DNA of 20,981 nucleotides from UMGS1663 sp963558185 (GCA_963558185.1 CAUWFE010000025.1:1-20981), one strand, 5' to 3'. Numbered from the stretch's first letter, positions 1 through 7,988 are shown. Program-made: numbers and translations. Notes: generated from the letters alone by a model not told the origin.

Positions 1-109
1 GGAAACCTTTGCTATTACTGAATTTTAACTTTTCGTCATAAGAGAATAAAATTGTCACTACTAGAGCTATTAGAGTTACTCCTTTATTAGTCTTTGACAG
101 ATTTTGCAT
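1..109 (-). CDS. Prepilin-like protein, N-terminal fragment (runs off left edge)
   Basis: Seen: an ATG at 109 preceded by a good AAGGAG ribosome binding site (around 119-125) opens a frame with no stop to the window edge, 36 codons. It reads MQNLSKTNKGVTLIALVVTI and then LFSYDEKLKF. Known: a short positively charged leader followed by KG|VTLIALVVTI is the type IV/class III prepilin leader common in Clostridia, cut after Gly by prepilin peptidase; these proteins often have Ala where the classic Glu5 would be. Odd: the hydrophobic helix normally runs about 20 residues (VVTIIVLLILAG), but here it turns charged after about 12. The copy may therefore be truncated, recombined or non-functional. The rest of the protein lies outside the window, so its function cannot be stated further. 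Confidence 0.55.
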   Translation of the reverse strand, partial: MQNLSKTNKGVTLIALVVTILFSYDEKLKFSNSKGF

Positions 110-192
110 ATTAATTTATCTCCTTTTTAATACTTTACTATTTTAATTTAATCTATACATATATATTATATATTATCCTTTTGTTTAATTCA

Positions 193-225
193 ATTACATT
201 TTTATTACATTTTTATTACATTTTT
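193..225. repeat. Three 11-bp direct repeats with phased T-tracts
   Basis: Three perfect consecutive copies of ATTACATTTTT lie upstream of the prepilin-like gene. Each copy carries a five-T tract, so T-tracts recur once per 11 bp, close to one helical turn. Such phasing is known to bend DNA. Any effect on the promoter of the prepilin-like gene is inference. The remainder of 110-323 is very AT-rich, with no gene seen. Confidence 0.6.
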
Positions 226-323
226 ATTTTATTATATCTTATACAAAATCTAATTAAAGATTAAAATAAGCTTTCTAACTTGTATACAAATATTCTACAA
301 ATTTGTAACAATTATACTTTTTT

Positions 324-647
324 ATGACAATAATAAGTCTATCTCTATTTTTCTCTAACAATGTTGAAGCAATAAAAAATTTTGATGAAATTTATGAAAA
401 AATTATCTAAAGTCAAGTATTAAAAAATATAGATTCTTCTTTGGACGTTAATAATATTTCTAAACATTTTCTACAAGACAATTATCTCTTGTGCAAAAAT
501 TATTGCCTCACATAGCAAAGCAAAAACTCTTCCAATGTTTCGTTCGGCTACTGTTTTGTAAAATATTTTAAAAAAACTTCTAATAGCAAACCTGGTATGG
601 TAATTTATGTTCATAATAAAGCTGTGTATGTAACACCTAATGATTAA
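324..647 (+). pseudogene. Decayed reading frame of unknown function
   Basis: Seen: one frame from an ATG at 324 to a TAA at 645-647 is interrupted by only two in-frame stops (TAA after 27 codons, TAG about 36 codons later). In DNA this AT-rich roughly nine stops would be expected by chance over 108 codons. The third segment ends with PGMVIYVHNKAVYVTPND, which looks coding, and it ends just before a strong hairpin terminator at 703-731. There is no clear ribosome binding site. I do not recognise the family. It could be the remnant of a secreted or surface protein gene, or chance; no product is proposed. Confidence 0.35.
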
Positions 648-702
648 AACTTTAGTCCTTAAAGGTTTAATAAAAATTAAATTAGTAATTTACATAAAAA
701 AT

Positions 703-731
703 TGAACTTTAGGGGAATTCCTTAAAGTTCA
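703..731. terminator. Bidirectional intrinsic terminator
   Basis: TGAACTTTA at 703-711 pairs with TAAAGTTCA at 723-731, with further G-C pairing towards a short loop. On the plus strand it is followed by a T6 run (733-738) and on the minus strand by another T-run. It sits between the plus-strand decayed frame and the 3' end of the minus-strand LRR gene, and could end transcripts from both sides. Confidence 0.75.
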
Positions 732-739
732 GTTTTTTA

Positions 740-2080
740 TTATTTTATATCTTTAAATGTATTATATTTTCTATAAATAATTACTGCAACTACTATTATT
801 GCTATTATAAAAATTGTTATAGCCACACTAACACCTGTTTGAGGTAATTCTCCTTTGGCTATTGTATCATCTACTGTATTAGTTATAGAATTTGTTAAAT
901 TTCCATTGTTTGATTGATTGTTATTACCATTATTATTGTTGTTTCCAGCATTATCATTATTCTCATTGTTATTATTCTCATTGTTATTATTCTCATTGTT
1001 ATTATTACCATCTGGATTTTGATTTGTTAAATATTGATATTTAATACCATATTTTATAGCATAATTTGCAGCCATAGAATCTTTATAACAATATATTGTC
1101 AAATTATCATTATGGTTTTGAAAAATATAATCTGAATTACTTGAATTATATCCTTCCATATTTTCAACATTATCCAATATTGTAATTTTATTTAAAGAAG
1201 TACAATCTTTAAATGCCCATAAACCTATTTCTTTTACTGTATTTGGTATTTTTATTTCTGTAATTGGCGTGCTTGCACATACATAATCTGGTACAACTGT
1301 CATTCCTTCTTCTAACACTATTTCTTTTAAATTTGTACATCCTAAAAATGGTGCTCCTGATGCGTCCTTATTTAATGTCTTTGGTAATTTTACACTTGTT
1401 AATGATGTACAATTTTTAAATGAGCTGTCTTTTATTCTTTCTACATTTCCTAAATCAATTTTTGATAAACTTGTACATCCTTTAAATGCCCATAAACCTA
1501 TTTCTTTTACTGTATTTGGTATTTTTATTTCTGTAATTGGCGTGCTTGCACATACATAATCTGGTACAACTGTCATTCCTTCTTCTAACACTATTTCTTT
1601 TAAATTTGTACATCCTAAAAATGGTGCTCCTGATGCGTCCTTATTTAATGTCTTTGGTAATTTTACACTTGTTAATGATGTACAATTTTTAAATGAGCTG
1701 TCTTTTATTCTTTCTACATTTCCTAAATCAATTTTTGATAAACTTGTACATCCTTGAAATGCCCATAAGCCTATTTCTTTTACTGTATTTGGTATTACTA
1801 CTTTAGTTATATTAGTTGCTCCTTTAAATGCTTCACTACCTAATTCAACTACATTTTTTCCATCTAATGTTGAAGGAATTTCTATATCACCAGTTAATGC
1901 TTCTGTATTTGTACATTTTAAATTTATAATTTCATTTGCTTCATTTAAGTTATATTCCCATAATACTTGAACACCATTTATATTCGATGTAGCATTATGT
2001 ACATCAGAAGCAAATACTATTCCTCCAATTCCTACTAACAATATAATTATACTAAAGATAATTAATAATTTTTTTAACAT
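740..2080 (-). CDS. Sortase-anchored BspA-type leucine-rich-repeat surface protein
   Basis: A 446-residue exported protein. Residues 1-24 form a Sec signal peptide (MLKKLL then a hydrophobic run ending VFA). About residues 50-330 are LRR_5/BspA-type repeats, seen as recurring 'IP.TVKEIG..AF.GCTSL..I.L' units. About 350-400 is an Asn/Glu/Gly-rich spacer. LPQTG lies near 412-416, followed by a membrane helix and an RKYN...K tail, which is a complete sortase A-type sorting signal. Known: BspA-like LRR proteins of gut and oral bacteria act as adhesins or bind host proteins; the ligand here is unknown. The start is supported by GGGAGG eight bases upstream and by a near-consensus promoter at 2131-2159. 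Odd: a 91-residue block is duplicated perfectly at DNA level. No sortase gene is in the window. Confidence 0.88.
   Translation of the reverse strand: MLKKLLIIFSIIILLVGIGGIVFASDVHNATSNINGVQVLWEYNLNEANEIINLKCTNTEALTGDIEIPSTLDGKNVVELGSEAFKGATNITKVVIPNTVKEIGLWAFQGCTSLSKIDLGNVERIKDSSFKNCTSLTSVKLPKTLNKDASGAPFLGCTNLKEIVLEEGMTVVPDYVCASTPITEIKIPNTVKEIGLWAFKGCTSLSKIDLGNVERIKDSSFKNCTSLTSVKLPKTLNKDASGAPFLGCTNLKEIVLEEGMTVVPDYVCASTPITEIKIPNTVKEIGLWAFKDCTSLNKITILDNVENMEGYNSSNSDYIFQNHNDNLTIYCYKDSMAANYAIKYGIKYQYLTNQNPDGNNNNENNNNENNNNENNDNAGNNNNNGNNNQSNNGNLTNSITNTVDDTIAKGELPQTGVSVAITIFIIAIIVVAVIIYRKYNTFKDIK
961..1005 (-). repeat. 15-bp tandem repeat, three copies, encoding NNENN units
   Basis: Three perfect 15-bp units (TCTCATTGTTATTAT on the plus strand) encode the ENNNN repeats of the cell-wall spacer in the LRR protein. 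The length is a multiple of three, so copy-number change by slippage would lengthen or shorten the stalk without breaking the frame. Confidence 0.8.
1208..1753 (-). repeat. Perfect 273-bp tandem duplication inside the LRR gene
   Basis: Positions 1208-1480 and 1481-1753 are identical base for base, with a period of 273 bp (91 codons). A third, partial and diverged copy begins at 1754. Each unit encodes several LRR_5 repeats, from the WAFKGCTSL segment through VVPDYVCASTPITEIKIP. The lack of any silent difference points to a very recent duplication, active gene conversion, or an assembly artefact. Confidence 0.92.
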
Positions 2081-2130
2081 ATGTGTATCCTCCCTTTATT
2101 TTATCAAAAGTTTTATTTTTTACATTCTTA

Positions 2131-2159
2131 ATTCTATACTATTATTCGTTTTTCGTCAA
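2131..2159 (-). promoter_or_regulatory. Sigma-A promoter of the LRR surface-protein gene
   Basis: On the minus strand, -35 TTGACG (2159-2154), a 17-bp spacer, then -10 TAGAAT (2136-2131). The start codon at 2080 lies about 50 bases downstream. A second possible extended -10 (TGGTATAAT) lies further upstream near 2245-2253, within the otherwise featureless 2164-2303 stretch. Confidence 0.65.
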
Positions 2160-2303
2160 TATTTTATCGATTTTTTCTTTATTTCTTTATAACCTAATTA
2201 TAAACTTTTGAGACATTCCTTAAATTTTAGCCTTCTCGTTCATATTATACCATATTATATGAATTTTATTATTTAATTTTAAACATGTTTCTATCATCAA
2301 AAT

Positions 2304-2493
2304 TCATAATCTATATGCTAATGCTGTATTTCTTTTTCTTGTATCTGCATTTTGTATCATATAATGTACTAAACTATCATTGCCTATCATAATTAATAAT
2401 TTCTTTGCCCTTGTCATACCTGTATATAATAAATTCCTAGTAAGTAACATTGGTGCTGTTTGTGGGATTAGCATTATTACTACATCAAATTCA
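2304..2493 (-). pseudogene. recD2: C-terminal remainder of RecD2, out of frame
   Basis: The main recD2 frame stops at 2494 after HKAQR. In the next frame the sequence continues without a break as GSEFDVVIMLIPQTAPMLL, then TRNLLYTGMTRAKKLLIMIG, and ends at a TGA at 2306-2304. This is exactly the conserved end of RecD-type helicases (motif V 'HKSQGSEF', motif VI 'TRNLLYTAVTRAK'). Removing one base in 2497-2499 (CAGCGGTAGT to CAGGGTAGT) restores HKAQGSEF and an intact C-terminus. The segment is either genuinely disconnected or separated by a sequencing or assembly error. Confidence 0.85.
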
Positions 2494-4548
2494 CTACCGC
2501 TGTGCTTTATGAATTGTTATTGCATATGAATGTTCTATTTGCTCTAATTCCTGATAACTATACCACGCATATTTATCATCATCAAATCTTATTTTTACTG
2601 TTTTTTCCTCATCATCTATTCTTTCTATTGTTCCTAATTCTCCATTAAAAACTCCCGTTCCAGATTCATACCTTTTGCTTGGTTCAGTTTCATTTAAATT
2701 TTTTCTTTCCCAATATATATCATAATTATTTTTCACCTGCATTACTCTATCTTTTTCCCTATATATTGTATCTCCTATTTTCTTTTCGAGAAGAGCTTCA
2801 TTTGACGGATTTAAATTTGCTTGTAAAATTTTGTTTAACTCTTTTGTTCCTAAATATCCTTTTTTAGTTGGTGTAATAATTTGTATATTTTTGAAAAAAT
2901 CATAATTTCCAAATTTCTTTAATCTGCCACTACATAAACTTATAACTTGTTCTAAAATTCTATCTGGATTTAATTCCTTTATGAAGAAAAAATCATCTTT
3001 TAAGTTTTCGTATTCTTCTATTTTTTCTAAGCTATCTTTTTTTATAAATTCTTCTCCTTCATTTACTCTATGTGCATTTATAACTATTTTACTTTGAGCT
3101 GCCTGTCTAAAAATTTTATTTAATATAATTGTTTGTACTTTTTTTGACTCTATTAAATCTTTTAATATACTTCCTGGTCCAACAGAAGGTAATTGGTCTG
3201 CATCTCCTACCAATACCAATTTTGTTCCTTGATATAAGGCTTTTAACAAATAATTCATTAAAAATATATCAACCATAGACATTTCATCAACAATTACAAT
3301 ATCTCCATCAATAGGTGCTACATCATAATCATAATTTGCATTTGAATTTTCACCTTCTGTTTTTCCAATTTCTAATAATCTATGTAATGTTTTTGCTTCC
3401 TCTCCTGCTGTTTCAGTCATACGTTTTGCAGCTCTACCCGTTGGAGCACATAGAACTGGTTTTTTTCCTTTTTTCTTATAAATTTCAATTATTGTTTTTA
3501 TTATTGTAGTTTTTCCTGTTCCTGGTCCACCTGTAATTATACATACATTATTTTCATTAATTGCATTAATTGCCTCTTTTTGTTTTTCTGATAATATAAT
3601 ATCTGTACTTTCTTCTATCTTTTTTATTTCTTTATCTAATTGGGCTATTTTTTTTATATTATCTGCTTTATTCAATAATGTAATCTTATTTGCAATATTT
3701 TCCTCTGCTATATAAAAGCTATATAAATATACCCATTCTTTTTCCTCTATAATCTCTATAACTATATCTTGCTTTGCTCTTAATTGTGATAAATTTTCTT
3801 CTACCTCTTCTTCTCTCACATTTAATAACTCACAAACGAAATTTAGTAAATTAGATTTTAATACCATACAGTGACCATTTGTAATAATACAGTTCATTGC
3901 ATACTTAATTCCACTTTGTATTCTCTTATCATTATTGTATGGAATTCCAACTTTTAAAGCTAATTTATCTATTTTTTTGAAATCAACATTATTTACTATA
4001 TCAACTAATATATATGGATTTGTTTCTATTTCTTCAATTGCATTTGTTCCTAATTGCTTATACACATTTTTAGCATTTTGAACTCCTATTCCGAATTTTT
4101 CTAAATAACCTACAATTTGCCATAACTCCCAGTTTTCAATAAAAGTTTCTGATATTTGTAATGCCTTATCTATTGTAATTCCTTTTATTTGAGTTAATTT
4201 TTTAGGTTCAAATTTTAATACTGGAATAGTTTCTTCTCCAAATTTATCTACAATCTTTTTTGCAGTAGCAGGTCCAACACCTTTTATTGTTCCATTTGAT
4301 AAATATTTTTCTAATGCTGATAATGTTTCAGGCATAATTTTTTCAAAAGTTTCTACCTTAAACTGCTCTCCATAATCTGGATGGGTAACTATTTTTCCAA
4401 TGATTTTTAGTGTATCACCAGCAACAATAAAAGGAAGATATCCCACAATTGTAATATCTCCTTCATCTGTTTGAAAATCTGCAACTGTATAACTATTCAT
4501 TTCATTTTGATATATTATATCACTAATTGTTCCTTTTAATTCTTCCAA
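2494..4548 (-). CDS. recD2: RecD2-type ATP-dependent DNA helicase, frameshifted before motif V/VI
   Basis: RecD2 is a 5'-3' superfamily 1B helicase acting in DNA repair and replication-fork processing, independent of RecBC. Seen: N-terminal OB-like region (LEELKGTISDIIYQNE), helix-hairpin-helix segment (GTIKGVGPATAKKIVDKFG), Walker A GGPGTGKTT, motif II VIVDEMSMVD, motif III LVGDADQLPSVGPG, and IFRQA. Start choice: an ATG at 4620 has no ribosome binding site. A TTG at 4548 has AGAGG seven bases upstream and gives the usual family N-terminus (MEELKGTI...); a possible promoter (TTGCAA, 17 bp, TAAACT) lies between the two, so the TTG is preferred. Odd: one extra base stops the frame at HKAQR, losing arginine-finger motif VI. 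With the downstream segment the protein would be about 747 residues, normal for RecD2. If the shift is real the helicase is probably inactive. Confidence 0.88.
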   Translation of the reverse strand: MEELKGTISDIIYQNEMNSYTVADFQTDEGDITIVGYLPFIVAGDTLKIIGKIVTHPDYGEQFKVETFEKIMPETLSALEKYLSNGTIKGVGPATAKKIVDKFGEETIPVLKFEPKKLTQIKGITIDKALQISETFIENWELWQIVGYLEKFGIGVQNAKNVYKQLGTNAIEEIETNPYILVDIVNNVDFKKIDKLALKVGIPYNNDKRIQSGIKYAMNCIITNGHCMVLKSNLLNFVCELLNVREEEVEENLSQLRAKQDIVIEIIEEKEWVYLYSFYIAEENIANKITLLNKADNIKKIAQLDKEIKKIEESTDIILSEKQKEAINAINENNVCIITGGPGTGKTTIIKTIIEIYKKKGKKPVLCAPTGRAAKRMTETAGEEAKTLHRLLEIGKTEGENSNANYDYDVAPIDGDIVIVDEMSMVDIFLMNYLLKALYQGTKLVLVGDADQLPSVGPGSILKDLIESKKVQTIILNKIFRQAAQSKIVINAHRVNEGEEFIKKDSLEKIEEYENLKDDFFFIKELNPDRILEQVISLCSGRLKKFGNYDFFKNIQIITPTKKGYLGTKELNKILQANLNPSNEALLEKKIGDTIYREKDRVMQVKNNYDIYWERKNLNETEPSKRYESGTGVFNGELGTIERIDDEEKTVKIRFDDDKYAWYSYQELEQIEHSYAITIHKAQR

Positions 4549-4655
4549 AATTTGCCTCTTTTCTTTTTTACTTGTTACAAAGTTTATCATACAATTTATT
4601 TTTTTGCAATAAAATTTCATTTGTTGGTTATACTAAATTTGAAAGGAGATACAAA

Positions 4656-5090
4656 ATGGATGAAAACATTGATTTAACAATTTTAAATGAAATTAGTAAA
4701 GCTGCTAAAATGGGTATGGATTCTATAACATTTTTGTCAGATAAGCTTGAAAATGACGAAATGAAGGAAGTTTTAGCTCAGCAATATACACAATATAGCA
4801 ATATATCTGAAAATGTTGACAACGAATTTCAAAAATATGGTGAAATTCCTGATGATACACCAATGAAAGATAAAATGATGAGTTATATTGGAACTCAAAT
4901 GAATACCATGACTGATAAAAGTAATTCACATATTGCTGAAATTATGATTCAAGGATTATATATGGGAATTATTGAATGCCAAAAACTTTGGAATCATAAT
5001 CCAAAAGCTCAACCAGAAGTAAAAAATATTTTAAAAGATTTTATAACATTTCAAGAAGAAAATGTCCAAAAAATGAGAAAATTCTTATAA
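4656..5090 (+). CDS. Small all-helical protein, function unknown (possibly ferritin-like/DUF2383-type fold)
   Basis: A 144-residue soluble protein with no signal peptide or membrane segment. The ATG at 4656 follows GAAAGGAGAT by a normal spacing and is divergent from recD2. The composition suggests four long amphipathic helices rich in Met, Glu, Gln and Lys (ITFLSDKLENDEMKEVLAQQ, MKDKMMSYIGTQMNTMTDKS, HIAEIMIQGLYMGIIECQKL, ILKDFITFQEENVQKMRKFL). This pattern, with HIAE and E..K pairs, recalls ferritin-like helical bundles of the DUF2383 kind seen in sporeformers. The assignment is weak and the metal-binding Glu/His set is not clear. A hairpin terminator follows at 5103-5126. Confidence 0.7.
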   Translation: MDENIDLTILNEISKAAKMGMDSITFLSDKLENDEMKEVLAQQYTQYSNISENVDNEFQKYGEIPDDTPMKDKMMSYIGTQMNTMTDKSNSHIAEIMIQGLYMGIIECQKLWNHNPKAQPEVKNILKDFITFQEENVQKMRKFL

Positions 5091-5102
5091 TATACAGTTG
5101 TT

Positions 5103-5126
5103 AGCCAGAAAGTTTATTTTCTGGCT
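5103..5126. terminator. Hairpin between convergent genes
   Basis: AGCCAGAAA (5103-5111) and TTTCTGGCT (5118-5126) form a perfect 9-bp stem with a 6-base loop, between the plus-strand helical gene and the 3' end of the minus-strand Cys-rich gene. The T-runs on both sides are short, so termination may be partial. Confidence 0.6.
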
Positions 5127-5134
5127 ATATATGT

Positions 5135-5296
5135 TTATCTATTGCAGCAACCACAGTTTGTAAATAATAATAAGAATATAATTATGAAAAATAATATTTC
5201 TGTATTATTTCCACATCCTCCGAATAAACCTCCAAATAAGCCATTATTGTTTCCACATCCACAATTGCAACCACAGTTTCTTACTTCTTCTTGCAT
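5135..5296 (-). CDS. Cys- and Gly-rich small membrane protein (spore-associated YjcZ-like type)
   Basis: A 53-residue frame with a strong GGGAGG ribosome binding site eight bases before the ATG at 5296. The N-terminal half is CGCNCGCG followed by Gly/Phe repeats (GLFGGLFGGCG); then a single membrane helix (ILFFIIIFLLLF) and a short tail NCGCCNR. Eight of 53 residues are Cys. Known: tiny Gly-rich single-helix proteins (YjcZ/YuzJ class) are abundant in spore-forming Firmicutes and many are made in the mother cell or spore coat. The relation here rests on architecture only. The clustered Cys could bind metal or cross-link in the coat. Divergent from the U32 peptidase gene. Confidence 0.72.
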   Translation of the reverse strand: MQEEVRNCGCNCGCGNNNGLFGGLFGGCGNNTEILFFIIIFLLLFTNCGCCNR

Positions 5297-5401
5297 TTTT
5301 TTCTACCTCCCTCTTTTTTCTTTATACAATATAGTATTCAATTTTCAATTTTTGTGTTACAATATGTATATAGAATACATATAAAAAGGATGAATAATTT
5401 T

Positions 5402-7930
5402 ATGATAGAAAATACAAAAAAAATCGAACTTCTTTCTCCTGTTGGAGATTTTGAATGTTTACAAGCTGCTGTACAAAATGGTGCAGACAGCGTATATTTT
5501 GGTGCAACATCTTTTAGTGCCAGAGCTTCTGCTACAAATTTTTCACAAGCTGATTTAAAAAGAGCTATTATATATGCTAAAACTAGAGGTGTGAATACAC
5601 ATTTAACTTTAAATACTTTAATTACTAATAATGAATTTAACCAAGCCTTAGAAATAGCTGCTGAAGCTTATTCTTGTGGTATAGATGCTATTATTGTACA
5701 AGATTTAGGCCTTGCTAAAGTTTTACATGATAAATTTCCAGATTTGCCATTACACGGAAGTACTCAAATGACTATTCACAATTTAGATGGTGCTTTAGCA
5801 TTAGAAAAATTAGGTTTTAAACGAGTAGTTCTTTCTCGAGAACTTTCTATAGATGAAATAGAGTATATCTCTCATAATTGCAATATTGAAGTTGAAGCTT
5901 TTATTCATGGTGCACTTTGCATTAGCTATTCTGGTCAATGCTTAATGTCTAGCATGATTGGTGGACGTTCTGGCAATAGAGGAAAATGTGCTCAACCTTG
6001 TAGACTTAATTATGATTTAATTGAACAAGATTCTAATAACACTACTAAAAAATTAGATAGTGGATATCTTTTAAGTACTAGAGATTTATGTGGTTTAGAC
6101 TATATTCCTGAAATGATTAATGCTGATGTTAATTGTTTAAAAATTGAAGGTAGAATGAAGTCTCCTGAATATGTTGCAACTGTTACAAGAATTTATAGAA
6201 AATACATAGATATGTACTACAATGATGATGAATATTTTGTAAATGAAAGTGATAAATTAGAATTAATGCAAGTTTTTAATCGTGGTAGTTTTTCTTCTGG
6301 ACATCTTGCATCTTCTGCAAACAGGTCTTTGGTTTTTAAAGAAAAACCTAATAATATGGGCATATACTTAGGAAATGTAGCTAGTATAAATTCTTCTAAA
6401 AATCATATTTTAGTAAACCTAGATAATTCTGTTGCTATAGGAGATACTATTCAATTTGAAAAAGAAAATACTAAATATCGTATTTCAGAATTAATGATTA
6501 ATAAGAAAAATAAAAAGCAAGCTGATTCTGGTAAATTAGTAGAAATAGGCAGAATGAAAGGTAACATACATATTGGAGACAAAGTATATAAATTGCAAAG
6601 TAAAGAACTTTCTGATGAAGCTTACAGTTCATATACAAATGTTGAGAATAAAAAAATTCCACTATCTGCACATATTTCTATAAAGAAGAATTCTCCTATA
6701 AAAATAACTGTTAATACTATTGATAATGATATTTTTATTTCTAATGATATCGAAGTTTGCCGTACTATAAATGTGATACCTGAAGAAGCAAAGGTTCATC
6801 CAATTACTAAAGATAGAATCTTGGCACAATTATCAAAAACTAAAAATACAATATATAATTTTGAAAATATAGATATTGAATTAGAAGATAATTTATTTAT
6901 TCCTTCTATAAGTTCTATTAATGAGCTTAGGAGAACTTGTTTAGATACAATTACAGAAATTATGGAAGAACGCATTTCTCGTAAAATAGATGGCAAACAA
7001 CCTATAGCTAATTATAATTTATCGGATGATGGTATTACTGATTATATGACTGCTAACTGTGCAATTACTAGTTGCAGTACTACTCATTCTAGTATTACTA
7101 AAACAGAAAAAGATTTTGCTATTCCTACTTTTTCATTACTGCTAAATACTTTAAATATTAACTATAATTATGAAATTTTACAAGGTGTTAATAATATATA
7201 TATTCCACTAAAATATTTTATGAATAAAAGTTATGAATCTGTTATTGCAAAAATTTGTGAAAAATTTTCTGTATACATATTTTTACCACCTATTACCCGT
7301 TTAAATGCTTCAAATATTTTAAAAGGTGGTTTAGAATTAGCTCTGCACAAGCATAAAATTTATGGTTTAATTTTCTCTAATTTATCTAACAATATTATGC
7401 TTGAAGAATTAAAATTAAAATATCCGAATCTTAAGTTTATAGCAAATTATACTTTCAATGTATATAACTCACAAACTATTTCTACTTTACAAAGTTTTGG
7501 ATATGATAAAATTACAATTTCTCCAGAATTAAATGAGAATATATATAATTCTTTATCTGATAATAATATTGAAATGATTATTTATGGTAAAGTTCCTGTA
7601 ATGTATACAAGTTACTGCCCTTTAGGTTGTACTAATAAATGTTATCCTACTTGTAAAGCTTATTGTAAAAATAGTGATAAAAAATATTATTTAAAAGATA
7701 GATTAGGCTTTAATTTTAGGATTATTCCAGATTCTTTACAAACTATTAGCACAATTTATAATAGTAATGCATTATCTTTTGAACCTAGTATTAGTGCAAG
7801 TTCTTACAGAATTGATATTTTAGATGAGTCTATTGAAGAAATTCAAACTATATTAAATAATTACACAATTAATCATAAACGTTTAGAAGGGAAAAATTAT
7901 TCTACTGGTAATTGGTGTAGAGAAATTTAA
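5402..7930 (+). CDS. U32-family peptidase / RlhA-like 23S rRNA hydroxylation protein, two-domain form
   Basis: 842 residues. The N-terminal TIM-barrel-like peptidase U32 domain begins IELLSPVGDFECLQAAVQNG. The family signature, E-F-x-H-G-x-L-C...S-G-x-C, appears as VEAFIHGALCISYSGQCLMS with GNRGKCAQPCRLNY (about residues 162-200), giving four conserved Cys. A DUF3656-like middle region follows. A second Cys cluster (CPLGCTNKCYPTCKAYC, near residue 738) closes the protein. Known: E. coli RlhA of this family hydroxylates C2501 of 23S rRNA and needs an iron-sulfur cluster; others are called collagenase-like peptidases. I infer an RNA-modification role over proteolysis. Start choice: of two in-frame ATGs (5390 and 5402), the AAAAGG site abuts the first and sits 11 bases before the second, so 5402 is preferred. 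Confidence 0.88.
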   Translation: MIENTKKIELLSPVGDFECLQAAVQNGADSVYFGATSFSARASATNFSQADLKRAIIYAKTRGVNTHLTLNTLITNNEFNQALEIAAEAYSCGIDAIIVQDLGLAKVLHDKFPDLPLHGSTQMTIHNLDGALALEKLGFKRVVLSRELSIDEIEYISHNCNIEVEAFIHGALCISYSGQCLMSSMIGGRSGNRGKCAQPCRLNYDLIEQDSNNTTKKLDSGYLLSTRDLCGLDYIPEMINADVNCLKIEGRMKSPEYVATVTRIYRKYIDMYYNDDEYFVNESDKLELMQVFNRGSFSSGHLASSANRSLVFKEKPNNMGIYLGNVASINSSKNHILVNLDNSVAIGDTIQFEKENTKYRISELMINKKNKKQADSGKLVEIGRMKGNIHIGDKVYKLQSKELSDEAYSSYTNVENKKIPLSAHISIKKNSPIKITVNTIDNDIFISNDIEVCRTINVIPEEAKVHPITKDRILAQLSKTKNTIYNFENIDIELEDNLFIPSISSINELRRTCLDTITEIMEERISRKIDGKQPIANYNLSDDGITDYMTANCAITSCSTTHSSITKTEKDFAIPTFSLLLNTLNINYNYEILQGVNNIYIPLKYFMNKSYESVIAKICEKFSVYIFLPPITRLNASNILKGGLELALHKHKIYGLIFSNLSNNIMLEELKLKYPNLKFIANYTFNVYNSQTISTLQSFGYDKITISPELNENIYNSLSDNNIEMIIYGKVPVMYTSYCPLGCTNKCYPTCKAYCKNSDKKYYLKDRLGFNFRIIPDSLQTISTIYNSNALSFEPSISASSYRIDILDESIEEIQTILNNYTINHKRLEGKNYSTGNWCREI

Positions 7931-7955
7931 TTATATTTCATTTTATATATTATTT

Positions 7956-7988
7956 TATGAAAGATGTTCTTATAGAACGTCTTTCATA
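7956..7988. terminator. Bidirectional terminator overlapping the 3' end of the DUF2953 gene
   Basis: TATGAAAGA-GTTCT pairs with AGAAC-TCTTTCATA (one internal mismatch, loop TAT); T-rich tract follows on the plus strand. It ends the U32 transcript. On the minus strand the last codons of the convergent gene (M-K-D-V-L-stop) lie inside the stem and loop. Confidence 0.75.

Noticed and set aside
961..1753. Repeats in this region as a CRISPR array
   Set aside because: The repeats are in coding sequence, are contiguous with no unique spacers, and encode Asn-rich and LRR protein repeats.
2239..2263. Hyphenated palindrome TTCATAT...ATATGAA upstream of the LRR gene as an operator
   Set aside because: It is AT-only in its arms and such palindromes occur by chance at this base composition; no regulator family matches.
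4549..4620. ATG at 4620 as the recD2 start
   Set aside because: No ribosome binding site, the extra 24 residues do not resemble RecD2 N-termini, and a TTG at 4548 with AGAGG fits the family start.
4527..4655. Upstream in-frame extension of the plus-strand helical gene
   Set aside because: The strong AAGGAG directly before the ATG at 4656 sets the start; the upstream part is complementary to recD2 and looks non-coding.
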